Positions 8,737-18,629 of a DNA stretch of 64,000 nt are shown here, one piece after another; within the stretch, counting starts at the first letter, position 1; each line of letters starts with the position of its first letter. The notes under the pieces are model-generated. The model ran no database searches. It was not told the DNA's origin and saw nothing but the letters and a program-made list of their open reading frames with translations. This DNA is from Salegentibacter agarivorans (GTDB taxonomy: Bacteria; Bacteroidota; Bacteroidia; Flavobacteriales; Flavobacteriaceae): assembly GCF_900113135.1 (NCBI RefSeq), contig NZ_FOOH01000023.1, positions 1-64,000 on the forward strand, written 5' to 3'. The position numbers and the translations under genes were made by a program.

Positions 8737-10320
8737 CTAAGGTTTTGTGGTTTGTGGGGTGATAAGTTTTCCGGCAGCAGCTCCTGTGAGTTTATTATCT
8801 TCCAGGCTTATCTGTCCGTTTATGATGACGGTTTCAATTCCCTGGGGATATTGATGAGGTTCTTCAAAAGTGGCCATATCTTTAATTTTTTTAGGATCAA
8901 AGATTACCAGATCAGCTATACAGCCTTCCATTATTCTGCCCCGGTCATTGAGTCCAAGGAGATCAGCCGGCATCGAAGTCATTTTTTTTATAGCTTCGGA
9001 AAGACCTAGCACTTTTTTCTCTCTTGCATATACACCGAGAACCCTGGGAAAGGTCCCGTAAGAACGGGGATGTGGATGATTTACGCCCGGTTCGGATAAT
9101 TTCCCGTCTGAAGCTATCATGGTTGTAGAGTGTTTCATGATCCGGTTTACATCATCTTCGTGCATAACATGATAGATCATTTGCGCTCCACCGTTTTTTT
9201 GGGCCTCAATGATTAGGTTTACAGCATTGGCGGGAGTAGGCTCGAGCTTTTCCATTTCCAGCCAATCTACCATGGTTTTTCCCTGCAATTCCGGTTTCCA
9301 GCCGAACTTTCTGAATTGTAGACGTTCTAATTCGTCTCCAACCCTCACGTGGATTATATTATAAAGAATTCCTTTCTCTATACTGTCTCTTAATTTCTTA
9401 TCCTGAAGTCGTTCCTTAAATTTTTCACTTCCCCCTGCGCGTGCCCAGGAAGGGATTAAAGCCGATATTCCTGTAGAACTGGCTGTATATGGATATTGAT
9501 CTAATCTCACATCTAAACCGGCTGCATTGGCAGAATCCACCATTTTCAGCGTTTTTTCACTTGCGCCCCACATCCCGGCCCCCAGGGCTTTATGGTGACT
9601 GAGTACTACCGTGATATTGGCCTTTTCAGCTATTTCAATAGTTTCTGAGACAGCTTCGATCAAGCCCAGGCTTTCATCGCGAATATGGGAGGAATAAAAA
9701 CCTCCATGTTTTGCTGCAACTTTGGCCAGGGCAATTACCTCTTCGGTTTCAGAATATGTCCCTGGCACATAGGTTAGCCCGGTACTTAGACCAAAGGCGC
9801 CGTGATTCATGGCTTGAGCTACCAGTTCCTGCATTAGCAATAATTCTTCTTCGCTTGGGTTACGGTTCTCTGTGCCCAAAACCCTCTCGCGAACCGAATT
9901 ATGACCTACCTGGTAACCCACATTAACCCCTAACTTCAGCTCGCTTACTTTGTCAAGATAGCCGGGGAAATCATCGGGGCCGCCTCCGTCTGCCCCGCCA
10001 ATGAGAAGACTTACTCCCTGGCGCATGGCACTTTCTGCAGTAGGTAGCTCTCTAATGTTTTCTATATGAGCATGGGTATCAATAAAACCTGGAGCCACAG
10101 CCTTATATTTTGCCTCAATATTTTTACTCGCTGTTTTATCTTTGAGGTCTCCCAACTTTACAATTTCATCCTGGTTTATTGCGATATCCTGTACCCTTGG
10201 TTCATCTCCTAATCCATTATAAATAGTGGCATTCCTTATAATAAGGTCATAATCCTGCGCATTAATATACTGTCCAAGGAGGAGCAGGAAGCTGAGTGGA
10301 ATCATTAATTTGAATTTCAT
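8737..10320 (-). CDS. Exported N-acyl-D-amino-acid deacylase (D-aminoacylase)
   Basis: Amidohydrolase-superfamily enzyme that removes the N-acyl group from N-acyl-D-amino acids. Residues 1-21 form a signal peptide (ending YINA-QDY). Metal-site and family motifs: APGFIDTHAH (His83, His85), FGLSTGLTYVPG (177-187), SHIRDE (211-216), SHHK (241-244), ASDG (403-406) and a later HPRSYGTFPR. The family segment near residue 105, usually containing a metal-ligand Cys in a GNCG-like motif, here reads IGGADGGGP and lacks Cys. The 527-residue length is usual. It sits between the serine hydrolase and racemase genes with very short gaps (18 and 4 bases), so the three are probably one transcript. Confidence 0.9.
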   Translation of the reverse strand: MKFKLMIPLSFLLLLGQYINAQDYDLIIRNATIYNGLGDEPRVQDIAINQDEIVKLGDLKDKTASKNIEAKYKAVAPGFIDTHAHIENIRELPTAESAMRQGVSLLIGGADGGGPDDFPGYLDKVSELKLGVNVGYQVGHNSVRERVLGTENRNPSEEELLLMQELVAQAMNHGAFGLSTGLTYVPGTYSETEEVIALAKVAAKHGGFYSSHIRDESLGLIEAVSETIEIAEKANITVVLSHHKALGAGMWGASEKTLKMVDSANAAGLDVRLDQYPYTASSTGISALIPSWARAGGSEKFKERLQDKKLRDSIEKGILYNIIHVRVGDELERLQFRKFGWKPELQGKTMVDWLEMEKLEPTPANAVNLIIEAQKNGGAQMIYHVMHEDDVNRIMKHSTTMIASDGKLSEPGVNHPHPRSYGTFPRVLGVYAREKKVLGLSEAIKKMTSMPADLLGLNDRGRIMEGCIADLVIFDPKKIKDMATFEEPHQYPQGIETVIINGQISLEDNKLTGAAAGKLITPQTTKP

Positions 10321-10338
10321 ATTGCTCAGTTCTATATG

Positions 10339-11694
10339 TTAGTTTGAGTTTGTAATAAAAGAACTTAGGTCCTTTGCCAGATTTGCCTTTCGGGGCTCAT
10401 CTATTTCCAGGTATTCCTTTTCCAGATCTGCTAAAGCCTCAAGAGAGATCTCGGCTTCGTCTGCAATACTTTCATACCAGGAATACAGGTTTTCTTTATT
10501 TAAATTACAGATTTCTTTTTGTAAAAGATGTTCTATTTTCTGTTTAGGCACCTCCAGAGTTTGACCCTTTAAATAACCTTCAACCTGCTTCCGGATATCT
10601 TTTAGGTAAGCGGTATTATACCTGTTATTTAATACAACGATCAAACTCTTATCATCGATATATCTTTTAATAGAAGTGAGGTTTCCTGCCCAACTCCCGG
10701 TGTGATAAACTACCTTCCCCAGACTATCATCATTATAAATATGCCATCCAAATCCGTAATCGGAGCTGTCTTTTTCTGGCTTATAAACCTGGAAGATTTT
10801 CTGCTTACTTTTTTCGCTGAATATTGCATTGGTATTTAATATACTATCCCATTTAACAAGATCATTTATACTTGAAGATAATCTGCCCGGGCCTAATCTG
10901 CCGCTTAAAAAGGTATAGTAATATTTCCCCGGAAGATTCTCCGGCTTGGTATATGCACAGGTTTTAAGGTCCAGCATATACGCGGGAGCATAATTTTTCA
11001 TTTTCCAGATCGTGTCTCGTTCATAAAAGGCACTCGATCTCATATCTGCAGGTTGAAAGATGTTTTTATGTAGAAATTCATCTAGTTGTTCTCCACTAAC
11101 TCTCGCAATTATTTCTGCCAATACAACATATCCCGAATTGGAATAGCTATATTTCTCCCCTGGAACGCTTTCCAGATCTGGCTTTTCAGTTTTAAAATAG
11201 GAAATTATGTCTTTATTGTATGCAACCTTAGTAGTGTCCCAATTTTTTCTAAAATGGCTGGCATAATTTACCAGGCCTGAAGTATGAGTTAAAAGATGTT
11301 TTATGGTAATTTCAGAGTAGGGAAAATCATCTAAATAAGTCTGAACATTATCTTCAATATTTAATTTACTCTGTTGTTCTAATAAAACTATAGCTGCTGC
11401 TGTAAATTGTTTGGAAACGGAGGCTACCTCCATAGGAGTATTAGCTTTAAAATCCTTATCAAACTGGAAATTTGCTTTACCGTATCCTTTTTTCAACAGA
11501 ATTTTGCCATTCTTCTTTACAGCCACAGCACCACTAAACATTTCTTTTTCCTCAAGTTCCCGAAAAAATCCATCCAACGTCTTGTCAGTAGTAATTTCAT
11601 TTGAATTCTGTGAAACGGACTCTGGTTTGGTTCCACACGAGAGATTCCCTAACAAGCCTAAAAGAAGGATGAAAGATAATAGGTTTCTAGTCAT
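10339..11694 (-). CDS. Serine hydrolase lipoprotein, DD-peptidase/beta-lactamase family
   Basis: PF00144-type serine hydrolase with a lipobox (GNLSC, Cys20), so it is predicted to be anchored to a membrane as a lipoprotein. Active-site motifs are SVSK (92-95), YSN (184-186) and HTG (331-333). A helical C-terminal tail of about 90 residues follows the catalytic domain. Family members include D-aminopeptidases, DD-carboxypeptidases and esterases. It lies between susD and the D-aminoacylase gene in the same orientation, which supports a role in trimming peptides or esters that contain D-residues. Its exact substrate cannot be read from the sequence. Confidence 0.88.
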   Translation of the reverse strand: MTRNLLSFILLLGLLGNLSCGTKPESVSQNSNEITTDKTLDGFFRELEEKEMFSGAVAVKKNGKILLKKGYGKANFQFDKDFKANTPMEVASVSKQFTAAAIVLLEQQSKLNIEDNVQTYLDDFPYSEITIKHLLTHTSGLVNYASHFRKNWDTTKVAYNKDIISYFKTEKPDLESVPGEKYSYSNSGYVVLAEIIARVSGEQLDEFLHKNIFQPADMRSSAFYERDTIWKMKNYAPAYMLDLKTCAYTKPENLPGKYYYTFLSGRLGPGRLSSSINDLVKWDSILNTNAIFSEKSKQKIFQVYKPEKDSSDYGFGWHIYNDDSLGKVVYHTGSWAGNLTSIKRYIDDKSLIVVLNNRYNTAYLKDIRKQVEGYLKGQTLEVPKQKIEHLLQKEICNLNKENLYSWYESIADEAEISLEALADLEKEYLEIDEPRKANLAKDLSSFITNSN

Positions 11695-11794
11695 TATTGA
11701 AATCCTTGATTAATAATTAAAAATCTAAATGCGGAAAAACATGATGCCCTCCCGCGATTTAGATTAAAATACCTATTGAATTATGGCTAATTCA

Positions 11795-13210
11795 TTAGAA
11801 ACCGGGATTTTGTGGCCCTATCTGTGGATTGGCATTTAATTCGCTTAATGGAATTGGTAATATGAATTTCTCATTGGGATATGAAGCTTCAATTACCTGT
11901 CCTTCCCCCTGATCTATACTCACTCCTTTTTTATTCCTGTTTAAATCAAATAGTCTATGACCTTCAAAGGCCAGTTCCTTTCTTCTTTCTAATAGGATTC
12001 TATCAACTAATTCATTCCCGACTTCTGAGACCTCCTCAGCACCAGGATTTGCTCTGTTTATCACTTCCTGTAAATCTTGTTGAGCAAGCTCGTTTTGTCC
12101 GGTCTTCGCATAAGCTTCAGCTCTTATTAAATACTGCTCTGCTAGTCTTAAAATTTTAATATTATCATCATGCAAAGTCCCATTAGGGAACTTATTCACG
12201 AAATAAGCTTCCTCTTCTGCTCCCGGTTTAGAACCTTCTAAAATGGCAAGCAAGCGAACATCACTTTCATCATAAGTAGCAACAAGATCCTCTGTTACCA
12301 AGGCATCTGCATATCCAGTCACGTCAAAAAAGTGTCCCAAACCATTGGTCCCAGCATTATCTGCTATAGTATTGATAACTTCCATAAGGGTTTCTTCATT
12401 GAAATCCACCGACCATAGATCCATATACCTTTCATTTGGAATAAGTGAAAAAACACTACTTTCAATAACATTTGTACTATAAGTTATGGCCTGCTCGTTT
12501 TCTTCTTCATATAAGGCCACTCTTGCCGCTAAGGCGTATGCCGCATTCACGGAAAACCTGCCGTCCTGATTGGCTTCTGTCATTAATGAAACCGCTGTAC
12601 TGAGATCTGAGTTTATATGTTGATAAACTTCATTTACCGAATTTCTAGATGGGGAAACTTCATTTTCATTAATTTCGGTGATTAGGGGTATACCAGGGTG
12701 GCTAGCATCTGCAGTAAAATTATAAGGTTGTGCAAATAAACGTACGAGGTCAAAATGAGCCAAACTTCTTAAAGCGTAAGCTTCTCCAAGTAATTGTTTT
12801 ATTTGAGCTTCCTGACCGGGAAATTGCTCCAGTAAATTTTCGCCTCCCTCAATTACCCGTGTAGCATTTACCGCCACTTCATATATTGAATTCCAGGCAC
12901 TTTCTACATAAGAATCCTCTTCACTTACAACGAAATTATTGAAATCAAGATATCTCCCCGTATTTCTCAAACTTAGGTAAAGATTATCAGCCATAAGTTC
13001 AGGCATAACATATACATTCCTTCCATAATACCCATTGCTTTGTAAATTACTATATACCCCATTTACCGCAGTTTGAAGCGTATTAATGTCTATTACTGCA
13101 TTTTCTGCAGCTACATTTTGTTCCGGATCTATTTCAAGGAAATCCTCGCTACAAGAGATAGATAAAAAAGTCCAGAAACTAACTAATATAAATTTTATAA
13201 TTTTTTTCAT
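11795..13210 (-). CDS. SusD/RagB-family nutrient-binding lipoprotein
   Basis: Outer-membrane surface lipoprotein that caps its SusC partner and captures the substrate. The signal sequence ends in a lipobox (LSISC, Cys20). The body carries TPR-like helices and the SusD pattern, with the conserved RRKELAFEGHRLFDLNR segment in the C-terminal third. The 471-residue length is normal. It starts 11 bases after the susC stop, giving the standard pair. Substrate class is not readable from SusD itself; the downstream D-amino-acid enzymes suggest peptide or amino-acid derivatives rather than glycan. Confidence 0.95.
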   Translation of the reverse strand: MKKIIKFILVSFWTFLSISCSEDFLEIDPEQNVAAENAVIDINTLQTAVNGVYSNLQSNGYYGRNVYVMPELMADNLYLSLRNTGRYLDFNNFVVSEEDSYVESAWNSIYEVAVNATRVIEGGENLLEQFPGQEAQIKQLLGEAYALRSLAHFDLVRLFAQPYNFTADASHPGIPLITEINENEVSPSRNSVNEVYQHINSDLSTAVSLMTEANQDGRFSVNAAYALAARVALYEEENEQAITYSTNVIESSVFSLIPNERYMDLWSVDFNEETLMEVINTIADNAGTNGLGHFFDVTGYADALVTEDLVATYDESDVRLLAILEGSKPGAEEEAYFVNKFPNGTLHDDNIKILRLAEQYLIRAEAYAKTGQNELAQQDLQEVINRANPGAEEVSEVGNELVDRILLERRKELAFEGHRLFDLNRNKKGVSIDQGEGQVIEASYPNEKFILPIPLSELNANPQIGPQNPGF

Positions 13211-13221
13211 TGTGCTTATTT

Positions 13222-16200
13222 TTAAAATGAAAGATCTAATCCAACTAAAAGCTGTCTTGAAATAGGAATTCTGAGATCAGATTGACCTGTAATTCCAACT
13301 TCTGGATCCATTTCTATTTTATCGTCTTTCACCCAGGTCAAAAGATTATTCCCTTTCAGATATAACCGCAGATTATTTACTCTTATACGTTCTATAAAAT
13401 TTTCAGGCAGATTATAAGATAGGGTGACATCCCGTAATCTTAAATAAGTACCATCATACAGAAATCTTGTGGAGTGTTGGCTTGAAAGTCCTGATTGAGA
13501 ATTACCCCAAACCACTTTAGGTACATCAGTGATATCACCAGGGTTTTGCCATCTGTTCTCATAGATATTTTGTGTCATATTGCCTCTGTCATTAAGCCTT
13601 GCACTCCCGTCACTGTTTGTATACCTACCCCAATAATCATAAACTTTATTTCCATAGTTTAGGTAAAGCATGAAAGAAAAGCTTAAGTTCTTATAAGTTA
13701 ACGTGTTCGTTAATCCAGAATAAAAATCAGGCAATGCGCTACCTTGTTTATAAGGTTCCGCTTCGCTATACTGATTGGTAGTATTAGTTTCACTGCCATC
13801 GGTATACCATAAAGCATCCCCATTTTCAGGATCTGCTCCTGCAAAGCCCGGCATAAAGAAAGTATAAAAGTCTTCTCCTACTTCTCTTTTGTAATATCCA
13901 TCAACTATTGCTTCGTCATCCTGCAATTTTGTGATTTCATTTTCGTTAGAAGTAAAATTGAAATTACTAGTCCACGTAAACCCATCAGGATTATCAATAT
14001 TTACAGTATTAAGTGCAAACTCCCAACCCGAGTTTTTCATTTCACCAATGTTTGCTAAAAAATTTGTTATCCCGTTTGTAGCAGATATAGGAACTCGAAA
14101 TAAAAGATCTGTGGTTGTCCTATTATAATATTCAATAGTTCCTGTTATACGATGATTAAAATTAAAGTCCACTCCCACATTGAAGGGTTTATTCTTTTCC
14201 CAGGTTAAACCAGGATTTGATTGTTGACTATATACATATCCTGGTTGACCATTATAATCGGCTCCTGTGGAATATAAACCCCTCGAGGCAAAATCCCCAA
14301 TTTCCTGGTTACCATTGACTCCATAACTGGAGCGCAATTTTAATTCTTTTACAACTTCTGCATTCTCCAAGAAATCTTCGGCAGCAATATTCCAGGCCCC
14401 TCCCACAGACCAAAAATTAGCATACCTAACATCAGAACCAAAACGCGAAGAACCATCTCTACGGCCGGTAGCATTCAAATAATATTTATTTCCAAATGCA
14501 TAACTGGCATTAATAAAATAAGAGGAAATCGAAGATGCTGTTCTACTATTTGTAGCATTGAGAAAAACAGACGCATTGTCTAAAGTTGTCAAGCCAGGTG
14601 CTCCATAATTACTAACGTAGGCATAAACAGAACTTCTTTCAATTTTCTGAGCCTCTTGTCCTAAAGTAAAATCCAGATTATTATCATCGTTAATTCTCCA
14701 GTTGTACTTTAATAGGTTAGTGATATTATAATTAATTATTTTATTGTTATAGGCTCGCCCCCTACCACCGTCATTTCTACCCTCTCCAAAAACAGGATTA
14801 TCAAAACGAAATTCATCCGCTAAATTGAAATCAACATTTCCTTTTGTTTGAAAACTAAAGTTTTCTGTAAAATCATAAGTTAAACTAAGATTACCCAGGA
14901 TTCCATAAATTTTGGTTTCACGGATATTTTCTTCTACGAGTCCCACTGGATTATAAGTAAGGAGAATATCAGTATTATACCTTCCATCCTCATTATAGAC
15001 CGGTTCCCAAGGCACCACCCTAGCCAATGCCCTTACTGGATTATGAGCACTTCCAGCATCGCTATTGGTATTTAATTTCTGATTATTTGCAGCAACCCCA
15101 AAATCAATTTTAAGCTTATCGGTTGCCTGATGATTTACATTTAATCTAGCATTCAGTTTATTATAGCCAATTCCTATAATCACTCCTTCCTGCTCATAAA
15201 GGCCTAAGGATGCGAAAAATTGTGTTTTTTCTGAACCGCCATTCGCGCTAATATTATACTGCTCATAATTTCCGGTTCGGGTAATTACATCTACCCAGTC
15301 TGTATCAATTGTTCGATCAACATTACTATATATATAATCTTCTGCCTCTTGTGGCGTATCACCAGCATTTACCCTACTTTCAATGAGTAATTCAAGATGC
15401 TGATCGGTATTGAGCGGTTTATTACGATCCGGTAGGAGCATTTGACTAACTCCGCGCTGAGCACTAACATCAAAGGTTGTTTTTCCTTCCTTTCCCTGCT
15501 TTGTAGTAATAAGAATAACCCCGTTTGCACCTCTTGATCCATAGATGGAGGTGGCAGACGCATCTTTTAAGACCGTTATGTTTTCAATATCTTTGGGGTT
15601 AATTCCAGCAATAGTATTGGAACTGGTAGCAATTTGAGAGATATTACCTGAAATCACAGGAATCCCATCTATAACATATAAGGGATCAGAACTTGCGTTA
15701 ATAGAGCCAATTCCCCTAATCCTAATATTTGGAGCCGCACCTGGTTGACCGCTCTCGGTTGACATTTGCAAACCGGCTACATTACCTTGAAGGCTTTCTT
15801 GAAATGAAGCCAATGGAGATTCGTCAATTTTACTAACATCTACATCAACTGCAGCTCCTGTAAATGATGCCCGACTTTGCTTTCCATATGCAACTACTAA
15901 TACCTCACTTAACTGATCAGCATCTTGCAACATTACTACTTCTATCGGGGAGTCCAGATCAGTGATTCGGTAGGTGAGTGATTCCATTCCCACATAACTA
16001 AATTCCAACACATCCCCTTCCTCGGCTTCGATGCTAAAAACGCCATCAAAATCAGTTTGCGTTCCTGTATTGGTATTTTGAATTATTACATTTACGCCCG
16101 GCAAAGGAAGCCCATTGTCATCCAGAACCTTTCCTTCCACTACCTGCTGAAAATCATCAGGATCTAAAATACTCTGCGAGGTTAATGACCGATCTGAGGG

Positions 16201-16608
16201 ATGGTCTGTTATATATTCTGAAGCCTCTGAAAAATCATCTTTATATAGGACGATATTATTATTAATTATCCTAAAATTAATATTCGTTGATTTTAAAATT
16301 TGGGACATTACTTCCTGAACATTCTCACTGGAAAAACTGATATTAATTTTCACTTTCTCATTTACTAACTTATTGTTATAGAAAAAATTATAATCGGTTT
16401 GTTCTTCAAGATCATACAGGATAGCTCTCAATTCTGTATCCTGATAATTTAATTCAATGTTTTGACCGTATACCGTTAAGCTAGAAGCTGATATTTTTAC
16501 AATCGTGAGACATAATATTAAGGAATAGATCTTCATAATTCTGATTAACTTTTTAGAAAAATCATCGGTGTCACGAATAGGCAGAGGGCCATTCAACTTT
16601 TTTTTCAT
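13222..16608 (-). CDS. SusC-family TonB-dependent transporter with STN signalling domain
   Basis: Outer-membrane, energy-coupled importer of 1128 residues. Order of parts: long signal region (about 1-49), secretin/TonB short N-terminal (STN) domain (about 50-120), carboxypeptidase-regulatory-like domain (about 155-235, GKVLDDNGLPLPGVNV), TonB plug (about 240-360), then a beta-barrel ending in LLVGLDLSF. The STN domain is the contact for a FecR-type anti-sigma factor, encoded just upstream together with the sigma factor. Import by this protein is therefore probably what induces the operon. The gene opens about 90 bases after fecR, beyond a stem-loop. Confidence 0.95.
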   Translation of the reverse strand: MKKKLNGPLPIRDTDDFSKKLIRIMKIYSLILCLTIVKISASSLTVYGQNIELNYQDTELRAILYDLEEQTDYNFFYNNKLVNEKVKINISFSSENVQEVMSQILKSTNINFRIINNNIVLYKDDFSEASEYITDHPSDRSLTSQSILDPDDFQQVVEGKVLDDNGLPLPGVNVIIQNTNTGTQTDFDGVFSIEAEEGDVLEFSYVGMESLTYRITDLDSPIEVVMLQDADQLSEVLVVAYGKQSRASFTGAAVDVDVSKIDESPLASFQESLQGNVAGLQMSTESGQPGAAPNIRIRGIGSINASSDPLYVIDGIPVISGNISQIATSSNTIAGINPKDIENITVLKDASATSIYGSRGANGVILITTKQGKEGKTTFDVSAQRGVSQMLLPDRNKPLNTDQHLELLIESRVNAGDTPQEAEDYIYSNVDRTIDTDWVDVITRTGNYEQYNISANGGSEKTQFFASLGLYEQEGVIIGIGYNKLNARLNVNHQATDKLKIDFGVAANNQKLNTNSDAGSAHNPVRALARVVPWEPVYNEDGRYNTDILLTYNPVGLVEENIRETKIYGILGNLSLTYDFTENFSFQTKGNVDFNLADEFRFDNPVFGEGRNDGGRGRAYNNKIINYNITNLLKYNWRINDDNNLDFTLGQEAQKIERSSVYAYVSNYGAPGLTTLDNASVFLNATNSRTASSISSYFINASYAFGNKYYLNATGRRDGSSRFGSDVRYANFWSVGGAWNIAAEDFLENAEVVKELKLRSSYGVNGNQEIGDFASRGLYSTGADYNGQPGYVYSQQSNPGLTWEKNKPFNVGVDFNFNHRITGTIEYYNRTTTDLLFRVPISATNGITNFLANIGEMKNSGWEFALNTVNIDNPDGFTWTSNFNFTSNENEITKLQDDEAIVDGYYKREVGEDFYTFFMPGFAGADPENGDALWYTDGSETNTTNQYSEAEPYKQGSALPDFYSGLTNTLTYKNLSFSFMLYLNYGNKVYDYWGRYTNSDGSARLNDRGNMTQNIYENRWQNPGDITDVPKVVWGNSQSGLSSQHSTRFLYDGTYLRLRDVTLSYNLPENFIERIRVNNLRLYLKGNNLLTWVKDDKIEMDPEVGITGQSDLRIPISRQLLVGLDLSF

Positions 16609-16664
16609 AGTTTTGAAGGTTTAGTTATTATTCTGGTTCATTCAAAAAGAAACAATGCTAAACA

Positions 16665-16694
16665 GTAAGGGGAGTGTTGCCGCACTTCCCTTAC
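16665..16694. terminator. Stem-loop between fecR and susC
   Basis: Arms GTAAGGGGAGTG (16665-16676) and CACTTCCCTTAC (16683-16694) form a 12-bp stem with one mismatch at most and a 6-base loop, 5 bases after the fecR stop. The T-rich tract lies on the plus-strand side, so it is not a textbook terminator for minus-strand transcription. It may act as a partial terminator or as a processing/stability element that sets different levels of regulator and transporter mRNA. Confidence 0.5.
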
Positions 16695-16698
16695 CTTT

Positions 16699-17667
16699 TT
16701 AATTGTTTTCACTTAATATAAATATCTTTTGTTTTTTATCTAACTGGTATTTTATAGGAGAAGAAGCCTCAATTAACTCAAGGACTTCCTCTATATTTGT
16801 TTTACGCTTTACTTTACCCGAAAATGTATAAGTGTTAATCACACTATCTTTAATTTCAATTTTCACATCGTACCAGCGTTCCAGACTAGTAAGTACATTT
16901 TGTATAGGCTCATTATCAAATATGAGAATCCCTTCCTTCCAAGATATGATTTCAGCAGTGGAAACTTGCTCTATATTTATTTTATCCTCTGCCTTATTAA
17001 AGATGGCTTTCTGATCTGGAGAAAGAGCTATACCAGGCAGGTTTTTAGTGTTTTGAAGTAGTTCTACTTTTCCACTTACTAAGGTAGTTTCAATAGTTTG
17101 ATCCGATTTATACGACTTAATATTAAAGCTGGTTCCTAATACTTTAACCTGTAAATTGCTCTCAGTATTTACAATAAAAGGTCTGGCCGTGTCCCGTTCA
17201 ATTTCAAAAAAGGCTTCCCCTTCCAGATAAACGTTACGATCTGAGTCGTTAAAGTCTGAGGCTATTTCTATAATGCTACCTGAATTTAATAAAACCTTAC
17301 TTCCATCGGGCAGAATGTATTCCTCCATAATACTGGGTTTAGCTTCATACACAGCCAGGGGTCTAGATGATAATTCTCTGTCCGTTAAATACCAACCACC
17401 ACCGGCTAAAAGAGCGATAAAGATTACCGATGCAATCTTAAGGATTAAGCTCCGATTGATTCCTTGCTTTTTTCTTAAAAGGAATCGATCAAATTCTTTA
17501 TCTATATCCACGTTTTGATCAATCTGAAACTTACTTACATACTCAGCTTTTACTCTATTATAATACCTACGGTTCTCAGGTGAGGCCTTCACCCAATCTA
17601 TTACTGATTCCTGAAAACTTCTGTCTCCTGAACCTTTTATAAATTGTATTAAATCTTCTTTTCTCAT
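16699..17667 (-). CDS. FecR-family anti-sigma factor
   Basis: Inner-membrane transmembrane sensor of 322 residues. A cytoplasmic N-terminal segment is followed by one membrane helix (about 74-96) and a periplasmic FecR domain (about 105-205, including LPDGSKVLLNSGS and VLGTSFNIKSY). The C-terminal DUF4974-type domain (about 250-320) is an STN-like fold that receives the signal from the SusC N-terminus. It lies 82 bases after the sigma gene and 90 bases before susC, the usual order of trans-envelope regulators in Bacteroidota. Confidence 0.93.
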   Translation of the reverse strand: MRKEDLIQFIKGSGDRSFQESVIDWVKASPENRRYYNRVKAEYVSKFQIDQNVDIDKEFDRFLLRKKQGINRSLILKIASVIFIALLAGGGWYLTDRELSSRPLAVYEAKPSIMEEYILPDGSKVLLNSGSIIEIASDFNDSDRNVYLEGEAFFEIERDTARPFIVNTESNLQVKVLGTSFNIKSYKSDQTIETTLVSGKVELLQNTKNLPGIALSPDQKAIFNKAEDKINIEQVSTAEIISWKEGILIFDNEPIQNVLTSLERWYDVKIEIKDSVINTYTFSGKVKRKTNIEEVLELIEASSPIKYQLDKKQKIFILSENN

Positions 17668-17749
17668 AATTCTTATATAGATATGACGATACAGAACAAG
17701 GTTACCCCTATTCAGTTTTTGTTTTTTTAGTATTTTTTTTGATAGATTA

Positions 17750-18325
17750 TTAGAAAAGCCCCATATACTCTTGCAGTTCTCTTCGAAATAAGCGCAAAGC
17801 TTTAGCGATTTGATGTTCTACAGTTTTGATGGAAATATTCATTTCGCTGGAAATCTCCTTATATTTTAAGCCTTCAAAACGACTTTTAATAAAGATCTGC
17901 TTACAACGAGGAGGAAGTTCATTCAGAATTTGATTCACTTTTTCTTCTAATTCTGATTCGATGAGAAGAAGATCTGGGTGATCCTGTAAGGATGTTTGAT
18001 TAAGGGAAGCTCTTTCTCTTTGAATTACATCATGGTAATTGGCTTTTACCTTCTGATGCTTAAAATAATCCAAACATTCATTTTTTGTCATTCTGAATAA
18101 GTAAGCATTCAGATTGGAATCTATATTTAGTGAGGCCCTTTTTTTCCAGAATTTGAAAAATACATTTTGGGTAATCTCTTTTGCTTCATCCTCATCTTCC
18201 AGGTAACTTTTAGCAAAATAGAACAGCCTGTCGAAATAGAGACGGAACAAAGTCTCATAGGCAGTATTCTCGCCCTTTTTAAGACGATTGATAAAAAAAG
18301 AGTTATTTACTATACCGTGAGCCAA
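17750..18325 (-). CDS. ECF sigma factor, FecI-like
   Basis: RNA polymerase sigma-70 family factor of 191 residues. Region 2 spans about 20-90 (LFYFAKSYLEDEDEAKEITQ and FKFWKKR) and region 4 about 130-180 (LPPRCKQIFIKSRFEGLKYKEIS). It is the first gene of the minus-strand cluster sigma-fecR-susC-susD-serine hydrolase-deacylase-racemase. It is expected to drive the downstream transport operon when released by the neighbouring FecR protein. Confidence 0.94.
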   Translation of the reverse strand: MAHGIVNNSFFINRLKKGENTAYETLFRLYFDRLFYFAKSYLEDEDEAKEITQNVFFKFWKKRASLNIDSNLNAYLFRMTKNECLDYFKHQKVKANYHDVIQRERASLNQTSLQDHPDLLLIESELEEKVNQILNELPPRCKQIFIKSRFEGLKYKEISSEMNISIKTVEHQIAKALRLFRRELQEYMGLF

Positions 18326-18629
18326 TAGTGGAATATTTTAAACAAAACACCTTAGTATTTCGTAAATATAAAATTATTTAACCAAGAATATGATTTTAGT
18401 AGAAGATTTTAGAGTTTTGATTAAGTGTAAACTTCTGAAAATATTTGCAATATGCAGAAATAAAACGAAAAAGCGACTACAATAAATTTCATCGGGGCAA
18501 GCCCACAATGCATTTTATTAGAACACGTTTTCAAACTTTATAGCATTTATTAAAGAGGCGAGCCTCGAGGTATTTACCCTCCTAAAATAAAAAGGCTCCA
18601 CATCTCTATGCAGCCTTGCCTTTCCTAAT
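18326..18629. other. Upstream region of the sigma gene
   Basis: AT-rich intergenic sequence containing the presumed promoter of the sigma-fecR transcript. No confident -33/-7 pair, repeat or gene was found before the duplicated block begins near 18630. Confidence 0.4.
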
